Positions 42,762 to 51,904 are shown, counted from the stretch's first letter. The stretch: DNA of 64,000 bases from Parvibaculum sp040216885 (GCA_040216885.1 JAVJOG010000020.1:1-64000); one strand, 5' to 3'. A program made the numbers and translations. The notes: generated by a model from the sequence alone, not told the origin.

Positions 42762-44786
42762 ATGAGACAGCTTTCCTCGCCGCTCTATGCGGCGGTTTCC
42801 GCCATTGCGCTCACCGCCGCCTTGCCGGCCCTGGCCGAGGAGGCCGTGGCGCCGCCGCTTTTCGTTACAGCCTCGCCGCTCGCCTCGCCGCTGGACGAAC
42901 TGGCGGCGCCGGTAACCGTCGTCGAGCGGGACGAGATACTCGGCTCGTCGGCGGCGACCATCGGCGCGCTGCTCGACGGCAAGCCCGGCGTGACAAGCAG
43001 CGCCTTCGCGCCGGGCGCCGGGCGGCCGATCATTCGCGGCCTCGACAACACGCGGGTGCGGGTGCAGGAAAACGGCATCGGGGCGGGCGATGTGTCGTCG
43101 GTCAGCGAGGATCACGGCGTGCCGATCGATCCGTTGTCGGCAAAGCGCGTCGAAGTGGTGCGCGGACCGGCGGTGCTGCGCTATGGCAGCGAGGCGATCG
43201 GCGGCGTCGTCAATGTCATCAACGACCGCATTCCGACGGCGCGGCCGAAGGACGGCTTCGAGGGCGAGGCAAGCGCCAGCTACGACACCGTGGATTACGG
43301 GCGGCGCGGCCATGTGGAGGCGAACGCGGCGGCGGGCGATTTTGTTTTTCACGCCGACAGCTTCATCCGCAAGACCGAGAATTACCGCATTCCGGGACCG
43401 GTCAGCCGGCAGGGTTCGAGCTGGACCGAAACGTCCGGTGTCGCGGGTGGCGTGTCGCGACTGTTCGACAACGGATATCTGGGCGCGTCGGTCAGCCATT
43501 ACGACAGCGATTACGGCATTCCGGCGAGCCCGGTGCATATCGAGATGTGGCAGACGAAAGTGCAGGTCGCCAGCGAACTCGAATTCGCCTCCGGCCCTTT
43601 CAGCGGGCTCGCGTTCAGCGGCGGCTACAGCGACTATTCGCATGGCGAGATCGACCCGGCCGGCGCGACGGGTTCGCGCTTCGACAACGAGGAATGGGAA
43701 GGGCGCGGCGAACTCATGCATCGCGCGATCGGGCCCTTCACCGGCGCTGCCGGTGTCCAGTTGCGCAACCGGCAGATCGTCGCGGCGGGCGAAGGCGGCG
43801 AGTTGCTGGCGCCGACCGAAACGGATGCGGTGGCCGGTTTCATTTTCGAGGAGATGCCGCTCGGCGAACGCCTGAAGCTGCAGCTTGGCGGCCGTGTCGA
43901 GCATGTCGACGTTTCGGGTCGCGCCCTCGACGTGACGGTGCCGCTGGCGCCATTCGACTATGCGGTGTCGCGCAGCTTCACGCCGGTCAGCGGGTCGGCG
44001 GGACTGGTGCTGCCGGTCGATGGCGGCTTCGTGTTCGGCCTCACGGTGCAGCATGTCGAACGGGCGCCGGACGCGCTCGAACTCTTCTCGAAGGGTCCGC
44101 ATGAGGCGACCGAAACCTTCGAGCTCGGCGATCCGACGCTGGGCAAGGAGAAGGCACTCGCGGTCGAACTGACAGCGCGGCGCGCGGGCGAGGATTATTC
44201 GTTCGAGGCATCGGTCTTCCACACCTCGTTCAGCGACTTCATCTACAAGCGGCTGACCGGCGAAATATGCGACGACGATTACGATACCTGCACGCCGCAT
44301 GGCGCGGGCACCGAACTCGACCAGGTGCTGTTCACACAGGAAGACGCGACCTTCCGCGGCTTCGAGGCGGCGGGCAGCGTCACGTTGTGGCGGCAGGGCG
44401 GCGCGCGGGCCGGAATGACCGGACAGTTCGACGCGGTGCGGGCGGAGCTCGACGCAGGCGGCAACGTGCCGCGCATTCCGCCGCTGCGGGCGGGCGCCGG
44501 CGTCTTCTATGCGGGGGAGCGCGTCTCGGGACGCCTCGGTTTCCTGCATGCCTTCAAGCAGGACGATCTGGGCACGGCCGAGACGGAAACCGGCAGCTAT
44601 ACGAACGTCAATGCGGAACTGCGGTATCTCGTGCCGGCGGCGATGACCGGCAACAGGCCGGTCGAACTGGCGCTGATCGGCGAGAATCTGCTCGATCACG
44701 ACATCCGCGTTCACAGCTCGTTCAAGAAGAACACCGTGCTGCAGCCGGGGCGGAACGTACGCTTCGCGGTGACGGCGCGGTTCTGA
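42762..44786 (+). CDS. TonB-dependent outer-membrane receptor, ZnuD-like
   Basis: 674 residues. Signal peptide ~1-25 (LYAAVSAIALTAALPALAEE), plug domain with VTVVERDEILGSSAATIGAL and KRVEVVRGPAVLRYGSEAIG, then a beta-barrel ending in Phe (NVRFAVTARF). EATETFELGDPTLGKEKALA and SSFKKNTVLQPGRNV are wording typical of zinc receptor ZnuD relatives. It probably imports zinc or a metal complex using TonB-ExbBD energy. The Zur-like box just upstream supports this. Confidence 0.8.
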   Translation: MRQLSSPLYAAVSAIALTAALPALAEEAVAPPLFVTASPLASPLDELAAPVTVVERDEILGSSAATIGALLDGKPGVTSSAFAPGAGRPIIRGLDNTRVRVQENGIGAGDVSSVSEDHGVPIDPLSAKRVEVVRGPAVLRYGSEAIGGVVNVINDRIPTARPKDGFEGEASASYDTVDYGRRGHVEANAAAGDFVFHADSFIRKTENYRIPGPVSRQGSSWTETSGVAGGVSRLFDNGYLGASVSHYDSDYGIPASPVHIEMWQTKVQVASELEFASGPFSGLAFSGGYSDYSHGEIDPAGATGSRFDNEEWEGRGELMHRAIGPFTGAAGVQLRNRQIVAAGEGGELLAPTETDAVAGFIFEEMPLGERLKLQLGGRVEHVDVSGRALDVTVPLAPFDYAVSRSFTPVSGSAGLVLPVDGGFVFGLTVQHVERAPDALELFSKGPHEATETFELGDPTLGKEKALAVELTARRAGEDYSFEASVFHTSFSDFIYKRLTGEICDDDYDTCTPHGAGTELDQVLFTQEDATFRGFEAAGSVTLWRQGGARAGMTGQFDAVRAELDAGGNVPRIPPLRAGAGVFYAGERVSGRLGFLHAFKQDDLGTAETETGSYTNVNAELRYLVPAAMTGNRPVELALIGENLLDHDIRVHSSFKKNTVLQPGRNVRFAVTARF

Positions 44787-44803
44787 CCCCCCGATCGATC
44801 GCC

Positions 44804-44839
44804 CGGCCTGTAGAAGGCTCCCCCGTCTTCTACAGGCCG
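44804..44839. terminator. bidirectional hairpin between converging genes
   Basis: CGGCCTGTAGAAG (44804-44816) is perfectly inverted at 44827-44839 with a 10-nt loop. It lies between the receptor stop and the chrR stop, overlapping the latter. There is no T run, so intrinsic termination is plausible but not certain. Confidence 0.55.
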
Positions 44840-45531
44840 ATGAAGGGCTGGATCGCCCTCGCAATCCAGCTTTCGAAGCGGATCGGTCCTTCGGTGAGGG
44901 CGAGGCAGATGCATTCCTCGCCCTCATCGATATCGAGGGCATGCATGCGGGCGCCGTCGCTTTCCTCGACATCGCCGGGGCGGAAGCCGCCATGCGGATC
45001 GCTGAAGCTGCCTTTCAGCACCAGCACGAGCTCGGTGCCGCGATGGCCGTGTTTCGGTATCTTGACGCCTGGGCGCGCGCGCAGCATCCAGAGACGCTGA
45101 TCGCCCGGCCCGCCGCGCCAGAGCTTGACCTTCTTCATGCCGGGGCCGAGGAAACTCCATTTCAATTCGTCGACACCGCGCCCCAGCCAGTCGCGCAAGG
45201 GAGCGGGGAGAGGATCGTCGCCTGCCGCGGGCAAGTGATTGTCGCCTGCCGCGGGCAGGGCGGCGGGGCGCGGCGGTTCGGCCGCATCGAGGCGCGCCAG
45301 CGTTTGCGCGAGCGCGCCGGGCGCCATCAGGTCGGGCGCGAGATCGTCGATCAGCGCGCCGCCCACGGCTTCGGCAGCGGCGAGCCGCGCCGGCGCGTCG
45401 TCGATGAAACTCAGATGCGAGGCGACGAGCAGCGACTGGCCTTCCGACAAGGCGCCCGCCGCATAGGCCATCAGCCACTCGTCGCCGAGGCGGTGGGTGA
45501 CGGCAGCGGATTTTCTCAGGGCGGCATTCAT
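44830..45531 (-). CDS. chrR: ChrR-family anti-sigma factor lacking the zinc Cys pair
   Basis: 233 residues. The N-terminal anti-sigma domain (VTHRLGDEWLMAYAAGALSE, VASHLSFIDDAPARLAAAEA) aligns with ChrR, but the usual HLSLCDECR zinc motif reads HLSFIDDAPAR, so both Cys ligands are missing. The C-terminal cupin keeps KHGHRGTELVLVLKGSF and ARMHALD, which supply His/Glu ligands. In Rhodobacter, ChrR releases RpoE on singlet-oxygen stress; here inhibition may be zinc-independent. There is a 4-nt overlap with the sigma gene. Confidence 0.85.
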   Translation of the reverse strand: MNAALRKSAAVTHRLGDEWLMAYAAGALSEGQSLLVASHLSFIDDAPARLAAAEAVGGALIDDLAPDLMAPGALAQTLARLDAAEPPRPAALPAAGDNHLPAAGDDPLPAPLRDWLGRGVDELKWSFLGPGMKKVKLWRGGPGDQRLWMLRARPGVKIPKHGHRGTELVLVLKGSFSDPHGGFRPGDVEESDGARMHALDIDEGEECICLALTEGPIRFESWIARAIQPFIGL

Positions 45532-46112
45532 TGCAGGTCCTCCAGCACCGCCCGCAGGCGGCCGAACGCAAGTCTCAATCGCGATTTGACGGTGCCGAGT
45601 GGAATGTCGAGCCGTTCGGCGATGGCGGAATGCGGCAGTCCTTCGAGGAAGGAAAGCGCGACGACTTCGGCCTGATCGGGCGGCAGGGCCGACATTGCCT
45701 GATGGACGCGCGCGCCGATCTGGCCGGCGGCCATGCTGTCGTCGGCCGGGCGTGGCGCTTCGGGCAGCAACATCGGCTCGTCGGGGTCGAGGGCCGGCCG
45801 GCGCTCGCGGCGCACCGTGTCGATGAAGCGGTTGCGCGCGATGGCGAAAATCCAGGTGCCGGCCGAGGCCTTGGCCGGATCGAACTGGGCCGCCTTGCGC
45901 CAGACGGTCAGCATCACGTCCTGCGCGATGTCCTCGGCAAGACGTTCCTCGACATTCAGGCGGCGCAGATAGGACTTCACGCGCGGCGCATAATGACCGA
46001 AGAGGCGGGCAAAGGCCGTGCGATCGCGATCATGCGCGATCGCGGCCATGAGCGCGGCCATCTCCTCCGCCAATTCCGCCGACGCCGCCGCGGACGTCTT
46101 GTCCCGATCCAT
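45528..46112 (-). CDS. rpoE: ECF sigma factor, RpoE/ChrR-type
   Basis: 194 residues. Region 2: AFARLFGHYAPRVKSYLRRL, AEDIAQDVMLTVWRKAAQFD, GTWIFAIARNRFIDTVRRER. Region 4: MSALPPDQAEVVALSFLEGL, HSAIAERLDIPLGTVKSRLR. It directs RNA polymerase to promoters of the TGATCC-N18-TA type. ATG 46112 is chosen by domain extent and lies downstream of a matching minus-strand promoter at 46201-46230. It is coupled with chrR by overlap. Confidence 0.92.
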   Translation of the reverse strand: MDRDKTSAAASAELAEEMAALMAAIAHDRDRTAFARLFGHYAPRVKSYLRRLNVEERLAEDIAQDVMLTVWRKAAQFDPAKASAGTWIFAIARNRFIDTVRRERRPALDPDEPMLLPEAPRPADDSMAAGQIGARVHQAMSALPPDQAEVVALSFLEGLPHSAIAERLDIPLGTVKSRLRLAFGRLRAVLEDLQ

Positions 46113-46200
46113 CAAGCCCAGCTTTCTCAGATCCGGCCGCCAATGTGTGCGGCCGGCTCGTGCCGGGACGATCTGCAATATGCCGGTTGCTGACATATGG

Positions 46201-46230
46201 CGGGTACGTGCCCGGATGGTGCGCGGATCA
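46201..46230 (-). promoter_or_regulatory. RpoE-type promoter for rpoE-chrR
   Basis: On the minus strand TGATCC (46230-46225) is followed after exactly 18 nt by TACCCG (46206-46201). This fits the RpoE (ECF11-type) -35 element and spacing; the -10 keeps the initial TA. It implies autoregulation of rpoE-chrR. Confidence 0.65.
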
Positions 46231-46292
46231 CCCCCGCGCACCGATATGCGTATCCGGAGTCTAGGGAAAGGCGCGGCGCGGCGAAAGGCGGG

Positions 46293-46322
46293 TGATCCGG
46301 CGGACGCGGCAGCGCGTAGGGA
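46293..46322 (+). promoter_or_regulatory. RpoE-type promoter for FAD oxidoreductase operon
   Basis: TGATCC (46293-46298), then exactly 18 nt, then TAGGGA (46317-46322). It is the mirror partner of the minus-strand promoter and drives the FAD-oxidoreductase/DUF1365 genes. The inferred transcription start (~46329) favours ATG 46365 over an earlier in-frame TTG. Confidence 0.7.
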
Positions 46323-46364
46323 AGATTGCGATTTCTCCCGTTGAGCACCCTGCAAAGGCAACAA

Positions 46365-47756
46365 ATGACACCCTTCGACGACCGCGCGCTTCCGATCCCC
46401 GGCCGGCGCGGCCCGGCTTCGCCGCGGCTGCGCATCGCCATCGTCGGGACCGGCATTTCAGGATTGTCGGCGGCCTGGCTGCTGTCGTATGGCCACGACG
46501 TGACGGTTTACGAGAAGGAAACGCGGATCGGCGGTCATTCGAATACGGTGACGGTGGCGCTGCCGGAGGGGCCGGTGCCGGTCGATACCGGCTTCATCGT
46601 CTATAACGAACGCAATTATCCGAACCTGACGGCGATGTTCGGTGTGCTCGACGTCAAGACCAGCGCCAGCAACATGTCGTTTGCCGCTTCGCTCGAAACC
46701 GGCGGCGGGCGGCGCTTCGAATATTCGGGGTCGGGGCTCAACGGCATTTTCGCCGACCGGCGCAATATCCTCAGCCCGCGGCTCTGGCGGATGCTGGGCG
46801 AGATCGCGCGGCTCTATCGCACGGCGCCGGGGCTTGTCGGGCAGGCGGGCCTCGATGCCAAGCCGCTCGGCGATTTCCTGCGCGAGCAAGGCTATTCCGC
46901 GTCGCTGTGCGAGGATCATCTGCTGCCGATGTGCGCGGCGATCTGGTCGCTGCCGGTGGAGCGGGTCGAGCAGTTCCCGGCGCTCGCCTTTCTGCGCTTT
47001 TTCGACAATCACGGGCTGATGCGGCTCAGCGGACGCCCGGCATGGCGCACCGTGACCGGCGGCTCGCGCGAATATGTGACGACGCTCGCCGCGCCGCTCG
47101 GTCCGCGCATCCGGACCGGCACCGGCGTCGCGGACATCCGCCGCGATGCGTCGGGCGTCACACTCCGCGACATGCGCGGCGGTGTCGCACGCTACGATCA
47201 TGTCGTCGTGGCGTCGCATAGCGATGAGGCGCTTGCCATGCTCGGCGACGCGGACGGGCGCGAACGGGCGCTGCTCGGCGCGATTTCCTATCAGCGCAAC
47301 GTCGCCTGGCTGCATGCCGATCCGGCCTTCATGCCGCAGAACCGGCGTGTCTGGTCGAGCTGGAACTATATGGGCGGCGGCGCGGGTTCGCCGGTCTGCG
47401 TCAGCTACTGGATGAACAAGCTGCAGCCGCTGCCAACCGCGCGCGATCTCTTCGTGACGCTCAATCCGTCGCACGATCCGGCGCCGGAAGCCGTGTACGC
47501 GCGCATCGAATACGATCATCCGGTGTTCGATGCCGGCGCCTTTGCCGCGCAACGCCAACTCTGGGACATACAGGGCGTCCGGCGGACATGGTTCTGCGGT
47601 GCCTATTTCGGCTCCGGGTTTCACGAAGACGGATTGCAGGCCGGGCTCGCGGTCGCCGAGCAACTGGGCGGGATCGCCCGGCCCTGGACGGTCGCCGATC
47701 CGTCGGGCCGCATTTCGCTCGCGACAGACCGAACCGCAATGGAGGAAGTCGCATGA
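46365..47756 (+). CDS. FAD-dependent amine-oxidase-like oxidoreductase (COG2907)
   Basis: 463 residues. RIAIVGTGISGLSAAWLLSY is the FAD loop, VTVYEKETRIGGHSNTV follows, DTGFIVYNERNYPNL and SLCEDHLLPMCAAIWSLPVE are hallmarks of the COG2907 group, and TWFCGAYFGSGFHEDGLQAG closes the FAD site. Relatives lie beside DUF1365 and fatty-acid methyltransferases in RpoE/ChrR regulons and act on membrane fatty acids. The fatty-acid methyltransferase is not in this window. AAAGG precedes the ATG. Confidence 0.87.
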   Translation: MTPFDDRALPIPGRRGPASPRLRIAIVGTGISGLSAAWLLSYGHDVTVYEKETRIGGHSNTVTVALPEGPVPVDTGFIVYNERNYPNLTAMFGVLDVKTSASNMSFAASLETGGGRRFEYSGSGLNGIFADRRNILSPRLWRMLGEIARLYRTAPGLVGQAGLDAKPLGDFLREQGYSASLCEDHLLPMCAAIWSLPVERVEQFPALAFLRFFDNHGLMRLSGRPAWRTVTGGSREYVTTLAAPLGPRIRTGTGVADIRRDASGVTLRDMRGGVARYDHVVVASHSDEALAMLGDADGRERALLGAISYQRNVAWLHADPAFMPQNRRVWSSWNYMGGGAGSPVCVSYWMNKLQPLPTARDLFVTLNPSHDPAPEAVYARIEYDHPVFDAGAFAAQRQLWDIQGVRRTWFCGAYFGSGFHEDGLQAGLAVAEQLGGIARPWTVADPSGRISLATDRTAMEEVA

Positions 47757-48565
47757 GCGAAGGTGTGCATTCGCGACTTTACACCGGCGCTGTCTTCCAC
47801 CGCCGGTTGCGGCCGCGCGTTCATGCGCTTTCCTACCGCGTCTTTTACATGCTGCTCGATCTCGACGAGGTGCCGGCGCTGGCGCGTGCGTCGCGGTTTT
47901 TCGCCCATAACCGGTTTTCGCTTTTCAGTTTTCACGACAGCGATCACGGCGACGGATCGGGGCGGCCGCTCCGGGGCTGGGTCGAGGCGCAGCTTGCGCG
48001 GGCCGGCATCGAAACGGGAGGCGGGCGCATCGAGGCGCTGAGCTTTCCGCGCGTGCTCGGCCATGTGTTCAATCCGCTGACCGTCTATTTCTGTCACCGT
48101 GCCGATGGCGCGCTGGCAGCGATGCTGTACGAGGTCAACAACACCTTCGGCGAGCGGCACAGCTATCTCGTGCCGGTCGAGGCGCCCCATGCCGGCACGG
48201 TGTCGCAGACCTGCGACAAGGCATTCTACGTGTCGCCGTTCCTGCCGGTTGCCGGGCGCTATCACTTCAAGGTGCTGCGGCCCGGGGCGCGGCTGACGCT
48301 GACCATTCGCGAGAGCGACGGCGAGGGTGCGCTGCTGACGGCCTCGTTTGCAGGCACGGCGCGGGCCTTCACCGACGGCCAGCTTGCGCTCGCCTTTCTG
48401 CGCCACCCGCTGCTGACGCTGAAAGTCGTCGTCGGCATTCACTGGGAAGCGCTCCGGCTGTGGCTCAAGGGCATCAGGCCCGCCGCCCGCCCGGCCGCGC
48501 CTTCGAGCCCGGTGACGATTGTTCCGTTCCGGGACAATCGCCCGGCCGCAACACCCGGCACGTAA
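47753..48565 (+). CDS. DUF1365 protein
   Basis: 270 residues. SRLYTGAVFHRRLRPRVHAL, SYRVFYMLLDLDEV, HFFSLFSFHDSDHG-type motifs and FPRVLGHVFNPLTVYFCHRA define DUF1365, which is regularly paired with COG2907 oxidoreductases. It overlaps the upstream gene by 4 nt. Its biochemical role is unknown; regulon context links it to lipid modification under singlet-oxygen or photo-oxidative stress. Confidence 0.87.
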   Translation: MSEGVHSRLYTGAVFHRRLRPRVHALSYRVFYMLLDLDEVPALARASRFFAHNRFSLFSFHDSDHGDGSGRPLRGWVEAQLARAGIETGGGRIEALSFPRVLGHVFNPLTVYFCHRADGALAAMLYEVNNTFGERHSYLVPVEAPHAGTVSQTCDKAFYVSPFLPVAGRYHFKVLRPGARLTLTIRESDGEGALLTASFAGTARAFTDGQLALAFLRHPLLTLKVVVGIHWEALRLWLKGIRPAARPAAPSSPVTIVPFRDNRPAATPGT

Positions 48566-48622
48566 CGCAATCTTAGCTTCCCGACACCTATAAATACTTG
48601 AGTTTCCCGACAAATCCGGCGC

Positions 48623-50833
48623 GTGCCGGGTTTCGAAGCGAGGACCCAGGTGTCGGTCGAGTGTGAGGGCGAAGCGCCGCAGACCCGAGACGAGTTGCCC
48701 GGCAAGGACGGCGCGCCGGCGCGTGCGCGTGTCTTCATCGCGGAACTGCGCCGCGGAATCACGGCGCATTTCACCTCGGTGCGGGCCAAAGTGGTTGCCT
48801 TGCTAACGCTGATCGGCGCCGTGCTGGTGGCGATGAGCGGCATCTATGTGTCGACGACGTTCAACCAGAATCTTGAGCATGAAGCCGGTCTGCGCGCCAA
48901 CGCCGCCGGCGAGGTTCTTGCCCATGCGGCGCAACGCGTTGGCACGCCAGACGAAATGGAGCCGATCCTTTCGGCAATCGGCAGCGCACCGAATATCGGC
49001 GACGTGGCGATCGCCGGGCGCGACGGGACGATCGTCGCATCGTCGCACCCGCAATGGCACGGCAAGAGCATCGCCGCGATCGCGGCCACGCTTGCGGGTG
49101 CGCGCGCCGCAGCGCGGCATCCGGTTGCCGTCGAAACGCAACGGCAGCTGACAGGCGCCGGGGACTACAATGGCGATTATGCAGTGTGGCTCGACCTGCC
49201 GCGGACCGGCGAGCAGGCGGTTGCCATCGTTCGCATCGACATGGCGCGGCTGGCGGGCGGGTTGACCAGCAGGGCATGGAACACCATGACCTGGCTGACG
49301 ATCACCGCGATCCTCGCCATCCTGACGGTTTCGATGCTGGTGCACCGCATCGTCGTGGCGCCGATCGAGGCGCTGCGCGACTATGCGCGAGACTACCGGC
49401 GCGGCGCGGCCGAGACGCCGCAGCATGGCGACGAAATCGGCATCGTCGAGCGCGCGCTGGCCGCGTCGTTCCATGCGGCAGCGGACAGCGAGGCGCGGCT
49501 CGCCAGCATCGCCTCGACCGACGGGCTGACAGGCCTCGGCAATCGCAGCTTCTTCAAGGCACGGTTCGCCGAAGCCATCGCCGAGGCCGAGCGGCGCAGC
49601 GGCCTTGTCGGCATGATGATCCTCAACCTCGACGGTTTCAAGGATATCAACGATACGCTCGGCCATGATGCGGGCGACCTCGTGCTGCAGCGGACGGCCG
49701 ATATTCTGCGGGGCTGCCGGCGCGAGGGCGACATCGTGGCGCGTATCGGCGGCGACGAATTCGGTATCGTGCTCAACGGCATCAAAAGCGCCGACGAGGC
49801 ACTCGAAATGGCGAGCCGCCTTGTGCGCGCCGTCGGTGCGCCGTTCCGTCTCGGCGCGCAGGAACTGCAACAGGCGTCCTGCGTCGGCATGACGCTGTTT
49901 CCGCAGGACGGCCGCGATGCCGATGTGCTGATGAAGAATGCCGACCTGGCGCTGTCGCGCGCCAAGCAGGAAGGCGCCGGCGCCTGCGTGCTCTATCGCC
50001 ACGAGCTGCATCTGCGCGCCATCGAACGCAACCAGATCGAACGCGATCTGCGCGCCGCCGTGGCGCGGCAGGAGTTGAAGCTTTACTACCAGCCGAAAGT
50101 CGATGTCGCGACCGGGCGGATCACCGGCGCGGAAGCGCTGATCCGCTGGAAGCACGAGGAGCGTGGCTTCATTCCGCCGTCGGTTTTCATTCCGGTGGCC
50201 GAACGCAGCGGTCTCGTCGTCGATCTGACCCGATGGGTGCTCGACGAAGCCTGCCGGCAGAACCGCCAATGGCAGGACGACGGAATGCCGCGCATCACCG
50301 TCGCCGTCAATGTGTCGGCAATCGATCTTCGCCGCGCCGACCTCACCGACACGATCGCCAATACGCTGATCGCGCGCCGGCTGTCGCCGCAATATCTCGA
50401 ACTCGAAGTCACCGAAAGCATGGTGATGCAGGATGTCGACACCGTCATCGGAACGCTTCGGCGGCTCCGGAGTCTCGGCATCGGCATCGGTATCGACGAT
50501 TTCGGCACCGGCTATTCGTCGCTTGCCTATCTGAAGCGCTTCCCGGTCAAGCGGCTGAAGATCGACCGCAGTTTCATCAACGACATTGCCGACGGGCGCG
50601 AGGGGCATATGATCCCGAAGGTCGTCATCGACCTTGCGCATGCGCTGGGCGTGTCGGTGGTGGCGGAGGGTGTTGAAAACGCCGACCAGTTCGACAAGCT
50701 GCGCGAGCTCGGCTGCGACGAAGTGCAGGGCTATTTCATGGGCCGGCCGATGCCGCCCGCCGAGTTCGAGGTCTTCCTGCGCAATTCTCCGGCCGGCGCG
50801 CGGCGCATCGCCGCTTCCGGCACGGCCGCCTGA
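48623..50833 (+). CDS. GGDEF-EAL cyclic-di-GMP protein with periplasmic sensor
   Basis: 736 residues. Membrane helix ~57-78 (VVALLTLIGAVLVAMSGIYV), a periplasmic region to ~215, a second helix ~218-240 and a HAMP-like linker (DYARDYRRGAAETPQHGDEI). A GGDEF domain follows with an intact GGDEF motif near residue 377, then an EAL domain beginning near residue 490 (LKLYYQPKVDVATGRITGAE, ALIRW). Both active sites look intact, so it may synthesise and/or degrade c-di-GMP. The start is a GTG. Confidence 0.9.
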   Translation: MPGFEARTQVSVECEGEAPQTRDELPGKDGAPARARVFIAELRRGITAHFTSVRAKVVALLTLIGAVLVAMSGIYVSTTFNQNLEHEAGLRANAAGEVLAHAAQRVGTPDEMEPILSAIGSAPNIGDVAIAGRDGTIVASSHPQWHGKSIAAIAATLAGARAAARHPVAVETQRQLTGAGDYNGDYAVWLDLPRTGEQAVAIVRIDMARLAGGLTSRAWNTMTWLTITAILAILTVSMLVHRIVVAPIEALRDYARDYRRGAAETPQHGDEIGIVERALAASFHAAADSEARLASIASTDGLTGLGNRSFFKARFAEAIAEAERRSGLVGMMILNLDGFKDINDTLGHDAGDLVLQRTADILRGCRREGDIVARIGGDEFGIVLNGIKSADEALEMASRLVRAVGAPFRLGAQELQQASCVGMTLFPQDGRDADVLMKNADLALSRAKQEGAGACVLYRHELHLRAIERNQIERDLRAAVARQELKLYYQPKVDVATGRITGAEALIRWKHEERGFIPPSVFIPVAERSGLVVDLTRWVLDEACRQNRQWQDDGMPRITVAVNVSAIDLRRADLTDTIANTLIARRLSPQYLELEVTESMVMQDVDTVIGTLRRLRSLGIGIGIDDFGTGYSSLAYLKRFPVKRLKIDRSFINDIADGREGHMIPKVVIDLAHALGVSVVAEGVENADQFDKLRELGCDEVQGYFMGRPMPPAEFEVFLRNSPAGARRIAASGTAA

Positions 50834-50957
50834 CGCTCATCTTTCCCTCCCGTTGACGCAGCGGACGCCTTGCGCCAGCCGGGTAGTGTCTCAGTTTGAA
50901 ATCTAGAAAATTCAACGCCCTATTGGGCCTCGCCTCCCGTCATGCGATATTAGAGGC

Positions 50958-51206
50958 ATGACAGACTCCGCCAAAAAACCGAAGCGCCCCAGAGACACAA
51001 ACCAGCTCGCCAAGCTGATCGCAGACATTGCGACGGGCGAAGCCGTGGAGAAAGACCCCGACGAGGGGAAAGACCCGGCAGCGGTCGCCTTGGGCCGTAA
51101 GGGTGGTCAGAAGGGCGGCAAGGCCCGCGCCGAAAAGCTCTCCGCAGAAAAGAAGTCCGAGATTGCCCGGAAAGCTGCCACCACTCGCTGGCAGAAAAAA
51201 GGTTAA
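50958..51206 (+). CDS. KGG-type small basic protein (passenger)
   Basis: 82 residues, Lys/Arg-rich. AAVALGRKGGQKGGKARAEK and KKSEIARKAATTRWQKK resemble small KGG-motif/histone-like proteins found on mobile elements, probably nucleic-acid binding. It starts 58 nt inside the left inverted repeat, so it could be read from an end-proximal promoter. No enzyme domain. Role in the transposon unknown. Confidence 0.65.
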   Translation: MTDSAKKPKRPRDTNQLAKLIADIATGEAVEKDPDEGKDPAAVALGRKGGQKGGKARAEKLSAEKKSEIARKAATTRWQKKG

Positions 51207-51283
51207 CGACTCCCCAACAGTGATTGACTTCTGATTCCGGCAAGAATAGCCTCTCACCAACAGCGTAGGGGTTATAAGAACAA

Positions 51284-51814
51284 ATGTCGGACGATTTTCC
51301 CAACTGGAAGCGGGAAGCCGCTGCTGCACTCTCGCAGCGGCGGGCAAAGGTGTTGGCCGAACGCCGTGCGGAAGACGAGGCGCATAAGCTAAAAATGCGC
51401 CGCTTTGACGATGAACTCACTGAGATTTCTATTACCGCCCGCACAATGGAACTGCCCGTTCCTTGGCTAGAAGCGGCACTAAAAGCGAACGTGTCTCCGA
51501 CGACAGCTTCCTTTGAAAGCGTCGGACTTCCTTCCCCCTCCCCAAGCCGAAAGCCGTTCAAGGACAGGGCGCTTGAGCTTTTGCAGGACGCCTATCCCGC
51601 CCCCCTAAAGGCAGCCCAAATCCAGGCACGGATCGAGAAAGAACACGGCTCCAAATATCACGATAAAACCGCAGGAATGTCGCTCTATCGCCTCTCGAAG
51701 GACGGGTCTGTGCGACGCGAAGGCAAAGACCTTTGGTTCTTTGTCCCTGAGGATCAACGCAACAAAGAAAACCCCGGGTCTGGCAGCGAACCAGACGACC
51801 CGGGGCTTTTGTAA
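51284..51814 (+). CDS. passenger protein with C-terminal winged-helix-like domain
   Basis: 176 residues. The N-terminal half is a charged helix (RRAKVLAERRAEDEAHKLKM). Residues ~95-155 (KDRALELLQDAYPAPLKAAQ, IQARIEKEHGSKYHDKTAGM, SLYRLSKDGSVRREGKDLWF) look like a HARE- or wHTH-type domain ending in a wing. It may regulate the element. Its last codons are built into a hairpin terminator at 51772-51810. Confidence 0.6.
   Translation: MSDDFPNWKREAAAALSQRRAKVLAERRAEDEAHKLKMRRFDDELTEISITARTMELPVPWLEAALKANVSPTTASFESVGLPSPSPSRKPFKDRALELLQDAYPAPLKAAQIQARIEKEHGSKYHDKTAGMSLYRLSKDGSVRREGKDLWFFVPEDQRNKENPGSGSEPDDPGLL
51772..51810 (+). terminator. rho-independent terminator overlapping gene end
   Basis: CCCCGGGTCTGG (51772-51783) pairs with CCAGACGACCCGGGG (51791-51805, two bases bulged), followed by CTTTTG. 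The stem lies inside the last codons of the passenger gene and ends its transcript before the tRNA. Confidence 0.75.
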
Positions 51815-51904
51815 CGCAGAAACGAAAGGAGCAAGTGATGTGCTGGCTGCCATCCGTTAGGAGGGTCTAAGCCCGGCTTTGGCCGGGCCATTCCCACTCG
51901 GCTT

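Noticed and set aside
42744..44993. 749-codon minus-strand frame opposite the ZnuD-like receptor
   Set aside because: Antisense shadow in GC-rich DNA; the plus-strand receptor has a signal peptide and full TonB motifs.
48803..50641. 612-codon minus-strand frame opposite the GGDEF-EAL gene
   Set aside because: The plus strand encodes intact GGDEF and EAL motifs; the opposite frame shows no domain.
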